The notes: generated by a model not told the origin, from the sequence alone. DNA of 64,000 nt from Streptococcus suis (GCA_029593465.1 JAKTNK010000009.1:23634-87633), one strand, 5' to 3'; shown: positions 1 through 8,849, counted from the first letter of the stretch. Numbers and translations are program-made.

Positions 1-240
1 GCCACAGACACCCTTGCCTAAAGCAATACGCACGCAAGAAACCCCGCCTTGAAAAGGGCCTAAAACCAACTCCTGCCCATCAAATAGGTAGAAGCCTGAA
101 AAGACCGTATGAGGTAGAGTTGCCTTTAGCATCGCAGAGGCATTTGATAGATTAGCTAGGGCATTATGTTCGTTGGCAAACAAGGCTTTTGCCTGTGCCA
201 AAAGAATCTCGTAATGTTCTTTTTTTCTATTTGTATCCAT
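1..240 (-). CDS. msrC: free methionine-(R)-sulfoxide reductase (GAF domain), N-terminal part
   Basis: The first 80 residues of a minus-strand gene that runs off the left edge. The protein begins [16 protein letters not shown] and contains the stretches [19 protein letters not shown] and GKGVCG, which are hallmarks of the fRMsr family: a GAF fold that reduces free methionine-R-sulfoxide, with the GVCG cysteine in the active site. It is cytoplasmic and repairs oxidised free methionine. No good Shine-Dalgarno sequence precedes the ATG at 240; an in-frame ATG lies 6 bases upstream. In other streptococci, from memory, this gene sits beside dnaX and udk, which fits the neighbours. Family call is firm; the rest of the protein is not in the window. 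Confidence 0.85.
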   Translation of the reverse strand, partial: MDTNRKKEHYEILLAQAKALFANEHNALANLSNASAMLKATLPHTVFSGFYLFDGQELVLGPFQGGVSCVRIALGKGVCG

Positions 241-247
241 AATCATT

Positions 248-253
248 ATTATA
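248..253 (-). promoter_or_regulatory. extended -10 element of the msrC-like gene
   Basis: On the minus strand the sequence reads TATGGTATAAT (a TG-N-TATAAT extended -10). Its expected start site falls only a base or so before the ATG at 240, so the transcript could be leaderless or nearly so. No convincing -35 is seen. Confidence 0.45.
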
Positions 254-294
254 CCATATTTCCATCTGCTTCTAAATCTTTGACAGCACCCTCT

Positions 295-564
295 CTAAAA
301 GAGATTAGCCAAAAACACATAGCAAGATAATAACACTAGCATGTTTAAAATCCCCAGCCACCATGCCCATACAAAATACCATTTTTGCGTTTTATGATGA
401 AAACACCTTGCTCCCACCAAGGCACCCAAACCGCCACAGAGGAGAGTCACCGTCAGCAAAAAACGCTCCGACAAACGCCACCTGCCTGTCACCGCCTGTC
501 CTTTATCATAAGCATAACACAAGCAAACAAGGACGTTCCATAGTAAGACCACACTGACAATCAT
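295..564 (-). CDS. DUF1294 small membrane protein
   Basis: An 89-residue protein with an N-terminal membrane segment (VSVVLLWNVLVCLCYAYDK), a polar middle and two further hydrophobic segments. The pattern matches DUF1294: the second helix starts after an R-W-R-(I/L)-x-E motif (RWRLSERFLL), followed by GGLGALVGARCFHHKTQKWYF, the family's GG-x-G-a-x-x-x-f-x-H-K-T-x-K signature. Function is unknown. It lies between msrC and udk on the same strand. The ribosome-binding site is weak (GGGG 7 bases before the ATG). Confidence 0.8.
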   Translation of the reverse strand: MIVSVVLLWNVLVCLCYAYDKGQAVTGRWRLSERFLLTVTLLCGGLGALVGARCFHHKTQKWYFVWAWWLGILNMLVLLSCYVFLANLF

Positions 565-642
565 CTATCAACCCCACTAAAAAATCAGCACATCATCCTA
601 AGACAATCTACTGATTTGATCAACTATAACAACTCTAAAGCA

Positions 643-1272
643 TCAATGAGAATCCCCTAAAATACTCGCTACTTTCGTATTGATTAAATCAATGGCAACG
701 GTATTCGAAACCCCTTCTGGAATAACAATATCCGCATACCGTTTCGTCGGTTCAATGAATTGATGGTACATTGGTTTCACAACGCTGGTATATTGTTCGA
801 TGATGCTATCCAGACTACGTCCGCGCTCTAGCATATCACGTTTGATACGGCGAATAATTCGAATATCATCATCTGTATCCACAAACAATTTAATGTCCAT
901 CAAATCTCTCAACCGTTTGTCCTCCAACACAAGAATTCCTTCGACAATGAAAACATCTTGAGGTTCTTGTCGATAGGTTTTATTGCTACGAGTATGCTGT
1001 GTATAATCATAAACAGGAATATCAACTGGACGTCCAGCAATCAACTCATTCAACTGCTCAATCATCAAGTCAGTATCAAAAGCCAAAGGATGGTCATAGT
1101 TGGTCTGAACACGTTCTTCAAACGTTAGGTGGGCTTGATCCTTGTAATAAGAATCATGCTCTATCATGGCAATTTTTTCATCTGGAAAATTGGCTAAAAT
1201 AGCTCTAGAAACACTGGTCTTTCCACCACCAGAACCACCAGTCACACCAATAATAATAGGTTTTTTACGCAT
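643..1272 (-). CDS. udk: uridine/cytidine kinase
   Basis: Phosphorylates uridine and cytidine to UMP and CMP in the pyrimidine salvage pathway. The P-loop [12 protein letters not shown] sits at the N-terminus, followed by [10 protein letters not shown] and YDYTQHTRS (substrate-binding segments) and [13 protein letters not shown], all typical of Udk. I start the gene at MRKKPIIIG (ATG at 1272) because GGAG lies 7 bases before it; the upstream in-frame ATG at 1284 would place this Shine-Dalgarno inside the coding sequence. That gives 209 residues, the usual length for the family. It is divergent from the helicase gene at 1368. Confidence 0.95.
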   Translation of the reverse strand: MRKKPIIIGVTGGSGGGKTSVSRAILANFPDEKIAMIEHDSYYKDQAHLTFEERVQTNYDHPLAFDTDLMIEQLNELIAGRPVDIPVYDYTQHTRSNKTYRQEPQDVFIVEGILVLEDKRLRDLMDIKLFVDTDDDIRIIRRIKRDMLERGRSLDSIIEQYTSVVKPMYHQFIEPTKRYADIVIPEGVSNTVAIDLINTKVASILGDSH

Positions 1273-1299
1273 TGTTCGCTCCATATTTGTACAACATTG

Positions 1300-1330
1300 T
1301 TGACTATTATATCACAAATCATGCTATAAT
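1300..1330 (+). promoter_or_regulatory. promoter of the DEAD-box helicase gene
   Basis: TTGACT at 1300-1305 and TATAAT at 1325-1330 with a preceding TGC (extended -10); spacing is 19, slightly long. On the minus strand the overlapping sequence at 1306-1311 reads TATAAT and may serve udk, so the two genes probably have back-to-back promoters here. Confidence 0.5.
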
Positions 1331-1367
1331 ATAAAGCAAATCTACAGAAAAACAAAGGAATCTTGAC

Positions 1368-2453
1368 ATGATTGAACAACTGCCAAACGAATGGCAAGAA
1401 AAACTGACTCAGCTTAATTTTACCCAACCAACAGCTATCCAAAAAGAACTCTTTACACCTCTCTCAGATGGTGCCAACATTTTAGGGATTAGCCCGACCG
1501 GAACTGGGAAAACCTTGGCTTACATGTGGCCACTCCTACTCCAACTCAAGCCTAAAAAAACACAACAATTACTGATTTTAGCCCCCAATAGTGAGTTAGC
1601 AGGACAATTATTCGACGTGGCTAAAACATGGGCTACCCCTTTAGGGCTAACCCCTCAACTACTCCTTTCAGGTTCTAGTCAAAAACGGCAGATAGAACGC
1701 TTAAAAAAAGGGCCCGAAATCATCATTGGAACCCCAGGGCGTATTTTTGAATTGGTTAAGCTTAAAAAAATCAAAATGATGTCTGTCAATACCATCGTTT
1801 TAGATGAATACGATGAGCTTTTAGCCGACTCACAGATGGGATTTGTCACTAAAATTTGTAAGCACGTCCCTCGCGACCATCAGATGGTTTACCTATCAGC
1901 AACCCAAAAAATCAGTCAGGACACTTTAGCAGAAGGCACAAAAGTTATTGACCTTTCTGAGCAAACCAACTCAACTGTCCAACACTATTATATCACCATT
2001 GATAGAAGAGAACGCCTCGAGCTATTGCGTAAATTCGCGAACATCCCCGATTTTCGTGCCATTACTTTTTTTAACAACCTATCTGATTTAGGGGCAGTGG
2101 AAGAACGGCTGCAATTCAAGGGCTTATCAGCCTACTCACTAGCCAGTGATATCAACGTCAAGATGCGTAAGGTCATCCTGGAAAGGTTTAAAAATCATGA
2201 CATCTCCTTATTGCTGGCAACAGACTTGGTGGCACGTGGGATTGATATCGATAACCTTGAAGCCGTCATCAACTTTGAACTCCCTAGAGATAAGGAAACT
2301 TACACTCACCGAGCTGGACGTACTGGGCGCATGGGGAAATCTGGACTGGTTATCACCCTTGTAACCCACAAAGAAGAGCTTAAAAAATTAAAAAAAATGG
2401 CCTCCGTTCAAGAAATTTATTTAAAAAACCAAACTCTACACCTAAAAAACTAG
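1368..2453 (+). CDS. DEAD-box RNA helicase, YfmL-like
   Basis: A 361-residue ATP-dependent RNA helicase with only the two RecA-like lobes and almost no extension. Motifs in order: Q-motif region (FTQPTAIQKELF), motif I SPTGTGKT, Ia PNSELAGQ, Ib GTPGRI, motif II DEYD in place of DEAD, motif III SAT, then VARGID and HRAGRTGRMG in the second lobe. The compact size and position fit the Bacillus YfmL / streptococcal DEAD-box group linked to ribosome assembly and cold growth; that role is inference. AGGAA lies 8 bases before the ATG. Confidence 0.88.
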   Translation: MIEQLPNEWQEKLTQLNFTQPTAIQKELFTPLSDGANILGISPTGTGKTLAYMWPLLLQLKPKKTQQLLILAPNSELAGQLFDVAKTWATPLGLTPQLLLSGSSQKRQIERLKKGPEIIIGTPGRIFELVKLKKIKMMSVNTIVLDEYDELLADSQMGFVTKICKHVPRDHQMVYLSATQKISQDTLAEGTKVIDLSEQTNSTVQHYYITIDRRERLELLRKFANIPDFRAITFFNNLSDLGAVEERLQFKGLSAYSLASDINVKMRKVILERFKNHDISLLLATDLVARGIDIDNLEAVINFELPRDKETYTHRAGRTGRMGKSGLVITLVTHKEELKKLKKMASVQEIYLKNQTLHLKN

Positions 2454-2468
2454 CCATCTCAGGCTAGT
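2449..2468 (+). terminator. possible helicase terminator hairpin
   Basis: ACTAGCC / GGCTAGT, 7-bp stem with a 6-base loop, overlapping the helicase stop codon and followed by TTT. The IS1182-type element begins immediately after, so its insertion has probably shortened the T-run. Confidence 0.45.
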
Positions 2469-3971
2469 TTCAGAATGAAGACAAACATCTGGATTGATGT
2501 TTGTCTTTTTCTGTTTATTGGTCTGCTAGTCCGTCTTTTTGCCAGAATAGTGGCTATTTGGACAAAATAAAAAGGCTTCCCTGCCCTCATTTTTACCAAT
2601 TTCTTGAGATTTAAACACGCCAAAGTCAGTCCAACTTTATCTTCCATTTTGGACTTGCCTTTCTCTCTTGTATAACGAAGATTGTGGTACTCTTTAGCTG
2701 TCCCAAAGAGGCGTTCAATGGTTTCTTTCCGTTTCTGGTAGAGTTCCTTCATGTCCTTTCGATGTCGAATCTCTTCACAGGTCTCTAAAGCCTCTTTCCA
2801 AATGTGTCGAGTTACCACTTTCTGCTTGTTCTTGCTTTCTGTACAAATGGATAAGAGTGGACAAGTAGCACACATAGCTGGATCACTCTTATATTCCCGA
2901 TAACCTTCTCTGCTTGTAGTGCGATAGGTTAAGACCTGATTCTCAGGACAGATAGAAAAGTCATAGTATTCATCATAAACAAAATCCTTCGAGCGTAGTT
3001 TTCCCTTCTTCCCCCTTGGTCGCGTATAAGGGAAAACTGGCGTAATCTCTTGTTCTAGGAGGAAGTGAGCGATACTTGGGGTCTTATAGCCAGAATCGGC
3101 AATGAGAAAGCTAGGTTGAAAGAGCTGGAGCTTGGCGAAGAGTACAGGAAAGGCCTGACTGTCATGGACATTGCCAGCCTCAATGCTATCTATAAGCCAG
3201 AGCTCAACCATGCTTGTCACAAGCAACCTGAGCTGTATAAGCGAATACTTCCTTATGGTCCCCTTTATGAAACCAACCACTTTCTGGGTCGGTTGTAGAA
3301 ATTTTCTTAGCGACAGGCCCTTCCTCTTTTGCGGGCCCTAGCGGCTTTTTTTAACTCGCTTTTTTAAGTTCTAGGCTCGTGAACAAACAGTCTCTCCCCA
3401 GACTGTTTGTTTTTTCTCTATCTCTATTGATTTCAATCTCTAACTGCTCACTCATAAACTTGGCTTGTTTTTCAACTTCACGATTGATGAATTTACGATT
3501 ATTCGCCGCAGCCTTGATATGGGTACCGTCAATGAAAATTTCTGTCGCATCTATGAATCCTGCATTGGCACAAAGACCTAAGATATGGGTGAAAATGCCT
3601 TCAATAACCTGTCTATCTTGGAAACGACGGACATAGTTCTTTCCGTAGGTAGTGACATGAGGCACCTTATCATCCAGTCGAAGACCAAGAAACCAACGAT
3701 AGGCAGTGTTGACTTCAATTTCCTTAATGGTTTGACGCATGGAACGAATGCCGAAGAGGCACTGCAGGATTGGAATTTTAATGAGCAGAATAGGGTCAAG
3801 ACTAGGACGACCCGTATCATCGCTATAGCTATCTGCGACTAAGTCATAGATAAAGGAAAAGTCAATAGCTTCCTCTATTTGACGAAGGAGATGAGCTTGA
3901 GGAACAAGGTCATCTAGACTGTAGAAACCAAATTGACTGCGATTGTAGTCTGGATTTTCTTTGTGTAACAT
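2459..3971 (-). pseudogene. IS1182-family transposase, broken
   Basis: The N-terminal half starts at MLHKENPDYNRSQFGF (ATG 3971, preceded by AGAAGGAGA) and matches IS1182-type DDE transposases (FSFIYDLVADSYSDDTGRPSLDP, IDGTHIKAAANNRKF). The reading frame then breaks. The sequence WFHKGDHKEVFAYTAQVACDKHG is in another frame and ends at an in-frame TGA at 3204-3206, where tryptophan is expected. After a further shift the C-terminal half (IEAGNVHDSQAF to the end, with KERKETIERLFG-like and ARCNLKKL-like motifs) continues to about 2525. At least two frameshifts plus one nonsense codon make it inactive. Confidence 0.85.
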
Positions 3972-4080
3972 AGCGATTCTCCTTCTGCTTATTAACTGGA
4001 TTCCTATCTCTATTAGATTACTTGACACATGAAAAAGCCGTTAGAAATACAATTCTAACGACTTTGTCTTCAATCTGAAC
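2468..4080 (-). mobile_element. IS1182-family insertion sequence, degenerate
   Basis: Imperfect terminal inverted repeats bound it. The left end reads TTTCAGAATGAAGACAAA from 2468; the right end, read on the minus strand from 4080, is GTTCAGATTGAAGACAAA. Hairpin-forming CTAG-rich sequences lie just outside both ends (2449-2468 and 4080-4098). Length of about 1.6 kb is normal for the family. The transposase inside is broken in several places, so the element is probably not autonomous. Confidence 0.75.
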
Positions 4081-4137
4081 CACTAGCTATGCTAGTGGTT
4101 TTCGAGCGCCAAAAATAGTCGCGCTCTAAAACGCGAC
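4080..4137. terminator. hairpin cluster right of the IS element
   Basis: CCACTAGC-TAT-GCTAGTGG (4080-4098) is a perfect 8-bp hairpin followed by TTTTC. It is followed by two overlapping inverted repeats, GAGCGC/GCGCTC and GTCGCG/CGCGAC. These may be the terminator of the rhodanese-glk operon or the original insertion target of the IS. Confidence 0.4.
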
Positions 4138-4182
4138 CTCTGTAACCAACTGTCTAAGAGTAAGTCTTTTGTGATAGCAAAC

Positions 4183-4557
4183 TTACTTTGTCTTGCCTTT
4201 CCAGTAATCAAAGCCACTCTCTAAAACATAGACCTCTTTAAAGCCAGCTTTTTTAAGGATTTTGGCAACTTTAGGAATGAGAATCCCACGGTTGTCGTCA
4301 TAGATAAGTACTGGCTTATCTTTAGTCAAGGCTCCTAGGGATGCTTGAAACTGTTGAAAAGGGAAATTGCGAGCGCCTAAGATATGCTTTTGATGGAAGC
4401 GACTCGGTTCACGAATATCAATGACTTGTCCCCTATACATCAAACGTGCAAACTCATCATTTGAGACAAAAGTGACCATTTTTTTCAAGCGGTAATAGTT
4501 CCATGCCGAGTAGGCTATAATAGCCAAACTGACGCTAAGTAAGATTATCCATAACAT
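4183..4557 (-). CDS. membrane-anchored rhodanese-like protein lacking the catalytic cysteine
   Basis: A 124-residue protein: one N-terminal membrane helix (about residues 2-22), then a rhodanese fold (VIDIREPSRFHQKHILGARNFP, VLESGFDYWKG). Active rhodaneses have a C-R-x-G-type loop after the central strand (for example VLICRSG). Here the loop reads VLIYDDNRG, without cysteine, so sulfurtransferase activity is unlikely and a binding or scaffold role is more likely. It lies downstream of glk and yqgQ, an arrangement common in streptococci and Bacillus. Confidence 0.85.
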   Translation of the reverse strand: MLWIILLSVSLAIIAYSAWNYYRLKKMVTFVSNDEFARLMYRGQVIDIREPSRFHQKHILGARNFPFQQFQASLGALTKDKPVLIYDDNRGILIPKVAKILKKAGFKEVYVLESGFDYWKGKTK

Positions 4558-4575
4558 GCTGTAACAACCTCTCTC

Positions 4576-5541
4576 CTATGCTTTGGCTCTCGCTAGACTT
4601 GCTGCACCAATAATTCCTGCATCATTACCAAGATCTGCCAATTTGATTTGAGTGCTTTGGCGAACTTGTGGGAACGTGTATTGTTTAAATGTTTTTTCCA
4701 CACGGCTACGTAAGAATTCACCAGCTGCGGAAACACCACCACCAATGACTATTGAATCAGGGTTTAGGAGATTTGCAATATTGGCTGCTGCCAAGCCAAG
4801 ATAGAAACAAACCTTGTCCACGACGCTATTGGCAAACGCATCACCGTTTTGTGCTGCCTCAAAAATAGTTTTACTTGAGACATCATCACCATTATCAATA
4901 GCTGCTTTGACAGCAGAATCACCTTCATAGCTTTCTGCTAACAATCGAGCCACTCGAACAACGCCCGTTGCGGAAGCAACGGTTTCAAGACAGCCAAATG
5001 TTCCACAGGTACACTCAAAGCCATTATCCGGTTCTACGACCATATGACCAATCTCACCACCAGCACCTGCAACACCATGAATCAAATTGCCATCAGCGAT
5101 AATGCCTCCGCCGACACCTGTTCCTAGAGTGATAAAGACAACATCTGGATGATTAGCACCAGCACCAACCCAGCGCTCACCAAGAGCAGCAACGTTAGCA
5201 TCGTTGTCAATGGCAAAGGCAATACCCGTCTCACTTTCAATAATAGCCCCCACTTCTTGGGTCTCTTTCCAGTTAAGATTGTAGGCTCCTGTCACTGTTT
5301 TACGTTCACGATCTACCGCACCTGGAGAGCCCATGCCAATCCCAATAAAATCGTCACTCGTTAGGCCATATAAGTCCAAACGATGCTTGATAGAAGCAAC
5401 AATGTCAGGGACGATATGCTTCCCGTCCTCAAGAACATTGGTATCAATCGCCCATTTTTCTTGAACTTCACCTGCTTCTGTCAAAATACCAAACTTAACC
5501 GTTGTGCCACCAAGGTCAATTCCTAACAATTTTTTTGCCAT
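4576..5541 (-). CDS. glk: glucokinase, ROK family
   Basis: Phosphorylates glucose to glucose-6-phosphate with ATP in the cytoplasm. The N-terminal phosphate-binding motif LGIDLGGTTVKFG, the catalytic segment AIDNDANVAALGE, the ROK signature region GGGIIADGNLIHG(V)AG and the zinc-binding CTCGTFGCLE are all present. 321 residues is the usual size for Gram-positive ROK glucokinases, which also feed carbon catabolite repression. It is co-directional with yqgQ upstream and the rhodanese gene 18 bases downstream, so probably one operon. Confidence 0.95.
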   Translation of the reverse strand: MAKKLLGIDLGGTTVKFGILTEAGEVQEKWAIDTNVLEDGKHIVPDIVASIKHRLDLYGLTSDDFIGIGMGSPGAVDRERKTVTGAYNLNWKETQEVGAIIESETGIAFAIDNDANVAALGERWVGAGANHPDVVFITLGTGVGGGIIADGNLIHGVAGAGGEIGHMVVEPDNGFECTCGTFGCLETVASATGVVRVARLLAESYEGDSAVKAAIDNGDDVSSKTIFEAAQNGDAFANSVVDKVCFYLGLAAANIANLLNPDSIVIGGGVSAAGEFLRSRVEKTFKQYTFPQVRQSTQIKLADLGNDAGIIGAASLARAKA

Positions 5542-5617
5542 CTTATCACCTAAGAACTACCAAAAGGGTACTTACTCTAACCATGATAAATCTGATTAAA
5601 GAAAATGCCTCTTGTGT

Positions 5618-5830
5618 TTATTTCCTTTCGTTTTCCTTTTCCATTTCCACACGATGTTCACGTCTTAAAATCAAGTCCGCTTGTAAATACTGTTCGCGAT
5701 TGACGAGACCGTTATCATACAATCTGCCAAGCTCTAGCTTCATCAGTTCAATGTCAAAAAGACGTTTACCGAGATAAACGTAAATGCCAAATTGTTTGAG
5801 CAACTGTTGAACATCGTAGAGGGTTTTCAT
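5618..5830 (-). CDS. yqgQ: YqgQ family protein (DUF910)
   Basis: A 70-residue protein beginning MKTLYDVQQLLKQFGIYVYLGKRLFDIELMKLELGRLYDNGLV, the conserved YqgQ sequence, rich in helices and ending in charged residues. Molecular function is unknown. Its neighbourhood, just upstream of glk, is conserved in Firmicutes. Confidence 0.9.
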   Translation of the reverse strand: MKTLYDVQQLLKQFGIYVYLGKRLFDIELMKLELGRLYDNGLVNREQYLQADLILRREHRVEMEKENERK

Positions 5831-5890
5831 ACAAGAATTTTAACAAAATCAAGAAGGTTTTTCAAGTCATTTGCGAAATCGTTTTCAACA

Positions 5891-5917
5891 TCAAAAAAGA
5901 GCCCCGAAGGCTCTCTT
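5891..5917 (-). terminator. terminator of dpr
   Basis: On the minus strand AGAGCC-TTCG-GGGCTCT is followed by TTTTTT. It lies directly after the dpr stop codon. Confidence 0.8.
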
Positions 5918-5921
5918 GATA

Positions 5922-6383
5922 TTACAAACCTGATGGGCGACCAAGCTCTGCTTGAAGCATCCATAATGTCTTTTGGATAGTTTCTTGGGCATTCGCAAAA
6001 ATGTCGTTTGACACATCATCCCCTTCTTGATCAGTTGTTTCTAGGCCTTCTTGGAACAATTGTGATAAGTAAGTGTAAACCTCAACCAGACCTTCTAAAC
6101 GTTCTGTCATAGACTTATCAAAACTACCAACTTCCTCTTCAAGTTTTGAATACTCATCAAATTCCTTTAAGGTTGAGTAGGGAGCACCACCGATGGTGAT
6201 GAGACGTTCACTAACCACATCAAGCGTGTCGTTCAAGTCATCCATCAATTCGTCCATTTTGGGATGAAGATAGAGGAATCCTGGACCACGCATGTACCAG
6301 TGTGTTTGATGAACGATAGACGCTGCTTTTGAAAGATCTGCAACTGCCTGATTAAGAACTGCTTGTGTTTTTTCGTATACCAT
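5922..6383 (-). CDS. dpr: Dps-like peroxide resistance protein
   Basis: A 12-subunit ferritin-like protein that stores iron and blocks Fenton chemistry, which matters in catalase-negative streptococci. The ferroxidase-site residues are in [37 protein letters not shown]: HxxHWxxxGxxFxxLHxxxxxxxDxxxxxxDxxAER in the family. I start at MVYEKTQAV (ATG 6383), which AAAGGAG precedes by 8 bases; the upstream in-frame ATG at 6443 lies beyond the promoter region. That gives 153 residues. Probably PerR-controlled (see 6418-6432). Confidence 0.94.
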   Translation of the reverse strand: MVYEKTQAVLNQAVADLSKAASIVHQTHWYMRGPGFLYLHPKMDELMDDLNDTLDVVSERLITIGGAPYSTLKEFDEYSKLEEEVGSFDKSMTERLEGLVEVYTYLSQLFQEGLETTDQEGDDVSNDIFANAQETIQKTLWMLQAELGRPSGL

Positions 6384-6417
6384 ATTGAGAATCTCCTTTA
6401 GTTTTGATGATTCTATT

Positions 6418-6432
6418 TTAGAATAATTCCAA
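6418..6432 (-). promoter_or_regulatory. candidate PerR box upstream of dpr
   Basis: On the minus strand TTGGAATTATTCTAA matches the PerR consensus TTATAATNATTATAA at 12 of 15 positions with a perfect GAAT-T-ATTC core. It lies 34 bases before the dpr start. PerR control of dpr is known in S. pyogenes; the site here is inferred. Confidence 0.55.
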
Positions 6433-6476
6433 ATAAAAGTCAAGAAAAAAGTGATTTTAATAACGAATAATTAAGT

Positions 6477-7130
6477 ATGAGCATTTTAATTTTTATCTTG
6501 GGAGCTTCTTTGGGTTCTTTTGCAGGGCTTATTGTCGATCGCTATCCCGAAACGTCCATCGTAATACCTGCTAGTCATTGCAATACTTGTCACACTAGAC
6601 TAAGCTACCGTGATTTAATTCCCATCATCTCCCAACTCATCACCAAAAGCAGGTGCCGTTATTGCCAAACTAAAGTCCCTTATCGCTATCTGATTGTGGA
6701 AGGGCTTTTCGGGACATTAGCACTCTTATCTTTCTGGCAAATGATTTCTATTAGCCAGCTTTGTCTGCTGGGAATTAGCATCGTTTTAGCGCTGTACGAC
6801 TTGCAATCACATTCTTTCCCACTAATGGTATGGCTCTGGTTCTTTGTACCACTGTCATTGCTAACTTCTTGGCAACCAGCAACCTATGCCTTACTACTTC
6901 TAGCACTTATCGCAGAAATGATAGACCTTAAAATTGGTAGCGGTGATTTTCTATACCTTGCTCTACTGTCTCTATCACAATCTTTTGAAAGCCTGCTTTG
7001 GGTGATTCAGTTAGCTTCGTGCCTAGGCATACTGGGCTTTGCTATAAAAAAAGATAGGGAACTGCCATTCATTCCCTACCTCAGTCTTTCTTATGTCATC
7101 TTATTGGTCAGCCATCATACCGGCTTGTAG
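6477..7130 (+). CDS. comC: prepilin peptidase (type IV leader peptidase, competence)
   Basis: A polytopic aspartyl protease (A24 family) that cleaves and often N-methylates pseudopilin leaders, here presumably ComGC-type pseudopilins of the transformation pilus. The N-terminal GASLGSFAG-x-x-x-DRYP motif, two zinc CxxC pairs (CNTC, CRYC), a first aspartate in LALYDLQSHSFP and the second in the GSGD motif (KIGSGDFLYL) are visible. 217 residues is normal for Gram-positive ComC. Its 3' end overlaps the convergent ABC transporter gene by 30 bases. Confidence 0.9.
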   Translation: MSILIFILGASLGSFAGLIVDRYPETSIVIPASHCNTCHTRLSYRDLIPIISQLITKSRCRYCQTKVPYRYLIVEGLFGTLALLSFWQMISISQLCLLGISIVLALYDLQSHSFPLMVWLWFFVPLSLLTSWQPATYALLLLALIAEMIDLKIGSGDFLYLALLSLSQSFESLLWVIQLASCLGILGFAIKKDRELPFIPYLSLSYVILLVSHHTGL

Positions 7131-8849
7131 TTGATACATTCTTTGATAAGTCCCTCCTAAGGCAAGCAGTTCCTCATGGCGGCCACTCTCGATGATACGG
7201 CCTTTTTCAAGAACATAGATGCAATCGGCATCTTGAATCGTTGCCAAACGGTGAGCAATGGCAATGGTCGTACGACCTTGTCGCATTTTTTCAAGCGATT
7301 GTTGCACGAGATTCTCGGTTTCTGAATCAATGTTAGCCGTTGCTTCGTCTAGAATTAAAATTTTAGGCTGGGCAGCAACCGTTCTGGCAAAGGCTAATAA
7401 TTGCCGTTGTCCGGTTGAAAAACTCGAGCCACGTTCGGTAACGACCTGTTGATATTTATCTGGTAGCTTTTGAATAAAACTGTCCGCATCAACAAATCGA
7501 GCTGCTGCTTCAACCTCTTCATCACTCAATTCTTGATACATGGCAATATTAGATCTGACCGTACCATGGTATAAGAACGGATCTTGGAGTACCAAGCCGA
7601 CATTGTCTCTCAACTCATGGATGGGATAATGTCTGATATCAATCCCGTCAATCAAGATTTGACCAGATTGAAAATCGTAAAAGCGCATAAAGAGATTGAT
7701 AATAGACGATTTCCCTGAACCTGTTGGGCCGACAAAAGCGATGGTCTCTCCTTTTTTGACCTTAAAGGAAATATCGTTCAGAATTTGGCGTTTGCCATCA
7801 TAAGAAAACGAAACGTTTTTAAACTCAATATCACCATTGGTTAATTGAATAGGCTGTGCTTCTTGTTGCGGTTCAAAAGTATCTTCGTCAATTAACTCAA
7901 AGACTCGGCTAGCCGATACCATTGAAGTTTGAAGCACTGAAAAATTTTGCGTCACTTCTATCAAGGGATCAAATAGGCGGTTGATGTACTGAATAAAGGC
8001 ATACATCATTCCAGCAGTAATCCCCAAAGTGACTCCTTTGTAACCAAAGTAAGCCATTAAAACAGCGTAAGCCAATAATTTTAACAAACTCATTGCCGGA
8101 CGAAGAAAGAGACTATCTAGTGACATCGAGCGTTTAGAATAATCAAAATGCTGCTCATTAATGGCATCAAACTCTTCTTGTAGGCGTGCTTCTTGTCCGA
8201 AGGCCTGAATAATGCGAATCCCTTCAATACTCTCAGAGAGCTTCGAGTTGATATCCCCTAAAAACGCACGTGTTTTCGCAATAATCACCACCGAACGTTT
8301 ACGATAGACATTGACCAAGAGAACAATCAGGGGCAAAAAGAGCACCACGATACCTGTTAATCGTGCGTCTAGCGTGAGCATTGTGTAAAGCGTTACGATG
8401 AAGATAAAGATAGCAGAGATGAAGCTCGATAGGATTCCTGAAAACATGTCGCTGATAGCTTCTGTATCATTGGTAATCCGTGAAACAATGGTGCCTGCAG
8501 GAGTCTGGTCAAAATAAGACATCCCCAAGCGTTCCATATTCGCAAAAGCATCACGGCGAATATCTCTCACAACGCTATACGACACACGGGCAAAAAAGTA
8601 ATTCCCTAAATACTGGATTAAGCTTTGTAGGAGGTACATGCCGTAGTAAGCAAGTAAGACCATAACCGCCATTCCCGTCATATGAGATAGGTAGCGGTCA
8701 ATAAAGTTAGAAGCCACCAAAGGAATCCAACTTTTCACCATAGACGTTAACAAAAGCAAACTCAAAGCTAAAATCGTCCATCGTTTATAGGGCTTGAGAT
8801 AACTCAGCAAGCGTTTAAAAACTTGCCACTGTTGATTTTTAGATGTCAT
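7101..8849 (-). CDS. ABC exporter subunit, canonical half (LmrD/EfrB-like)
   Basis: A half-transporter: six membrane helices (about residues 15-320) then an ATPase domain with Walker A GPTGSGKSS, a signature read as FSTGQRQL, Walker B ILILDEATANID with the catalytic glutamate, and the switch histidine in AHRLAT. It pairs with the gene just upstream to form a heterodimeric multidrug or lipid exporter of the LmrCD type. ATG at 8849 follows AGGAGGTTGGTT; an upstream TTG is less likely. Start overlaps the partner's end by 11 bases, so translation is probably coupled. Substrate unknown. Confidence 0.9.
   Translation of the reverse strand: MTSKNQQWQVFKRLLSYLKPYKRWTILALSLLLLTSMVKSWIPLVASNFIDRYLSHMTGMAVMVLLAYYGMYLLQSLIQYLGNYFFARVSYSVVRDIRRDAFANMERLGMSYFDQTPAGTIVSRITNDTEAISDMFSGILSSFISAIFIFIVTLYTMLTLDARLTGIVVLFLPLIVLLVNVYRKRSVVIIAKTRAFLGDINSKLSESIEGIRIIQAFGQEARLQEEFDAINEQHFDYSKRSMSLDSLFLRPAMSLLKLLAYAVLMAYFGYKGVTLGITAGMMYAFIQYINRLFDPLIEVTQNFSVLQTSMVSASRVFELIDEDTFEPQQEAQPIQLTNGDIEFKNVSFSYDGKRQILNDISFKVKKGETIAFVGPTGSGKSSIINLFMRFYDFQSGQILIDGIDIRHYPIHELRDNVGLVLQDPFLYHGTVRSNIAMYQELSDEEVEAAARFVDADSFIQKLPDKYQQVVTERGSSFSTGQRQLLAFARTVAAQPKILILDEATANIDSETENLVQQSLEKMRQGRTTIAIAHRLATIQDADCIYVLEKGRIIESGRHEELLALGGTYQRMYQLQAGMMADQ

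Noticed and set aside
1368-2453. DEYD instead of DEAD as a loss of function
   Set aside because: Variation at the last positions of motif II is common among active DExD-box helicases.
3065-3298. Plus-strand ORFs inside the IS and inside many core genes
   Set aside because: They are antisense shadows without ribosome-binding sites or family motifs.
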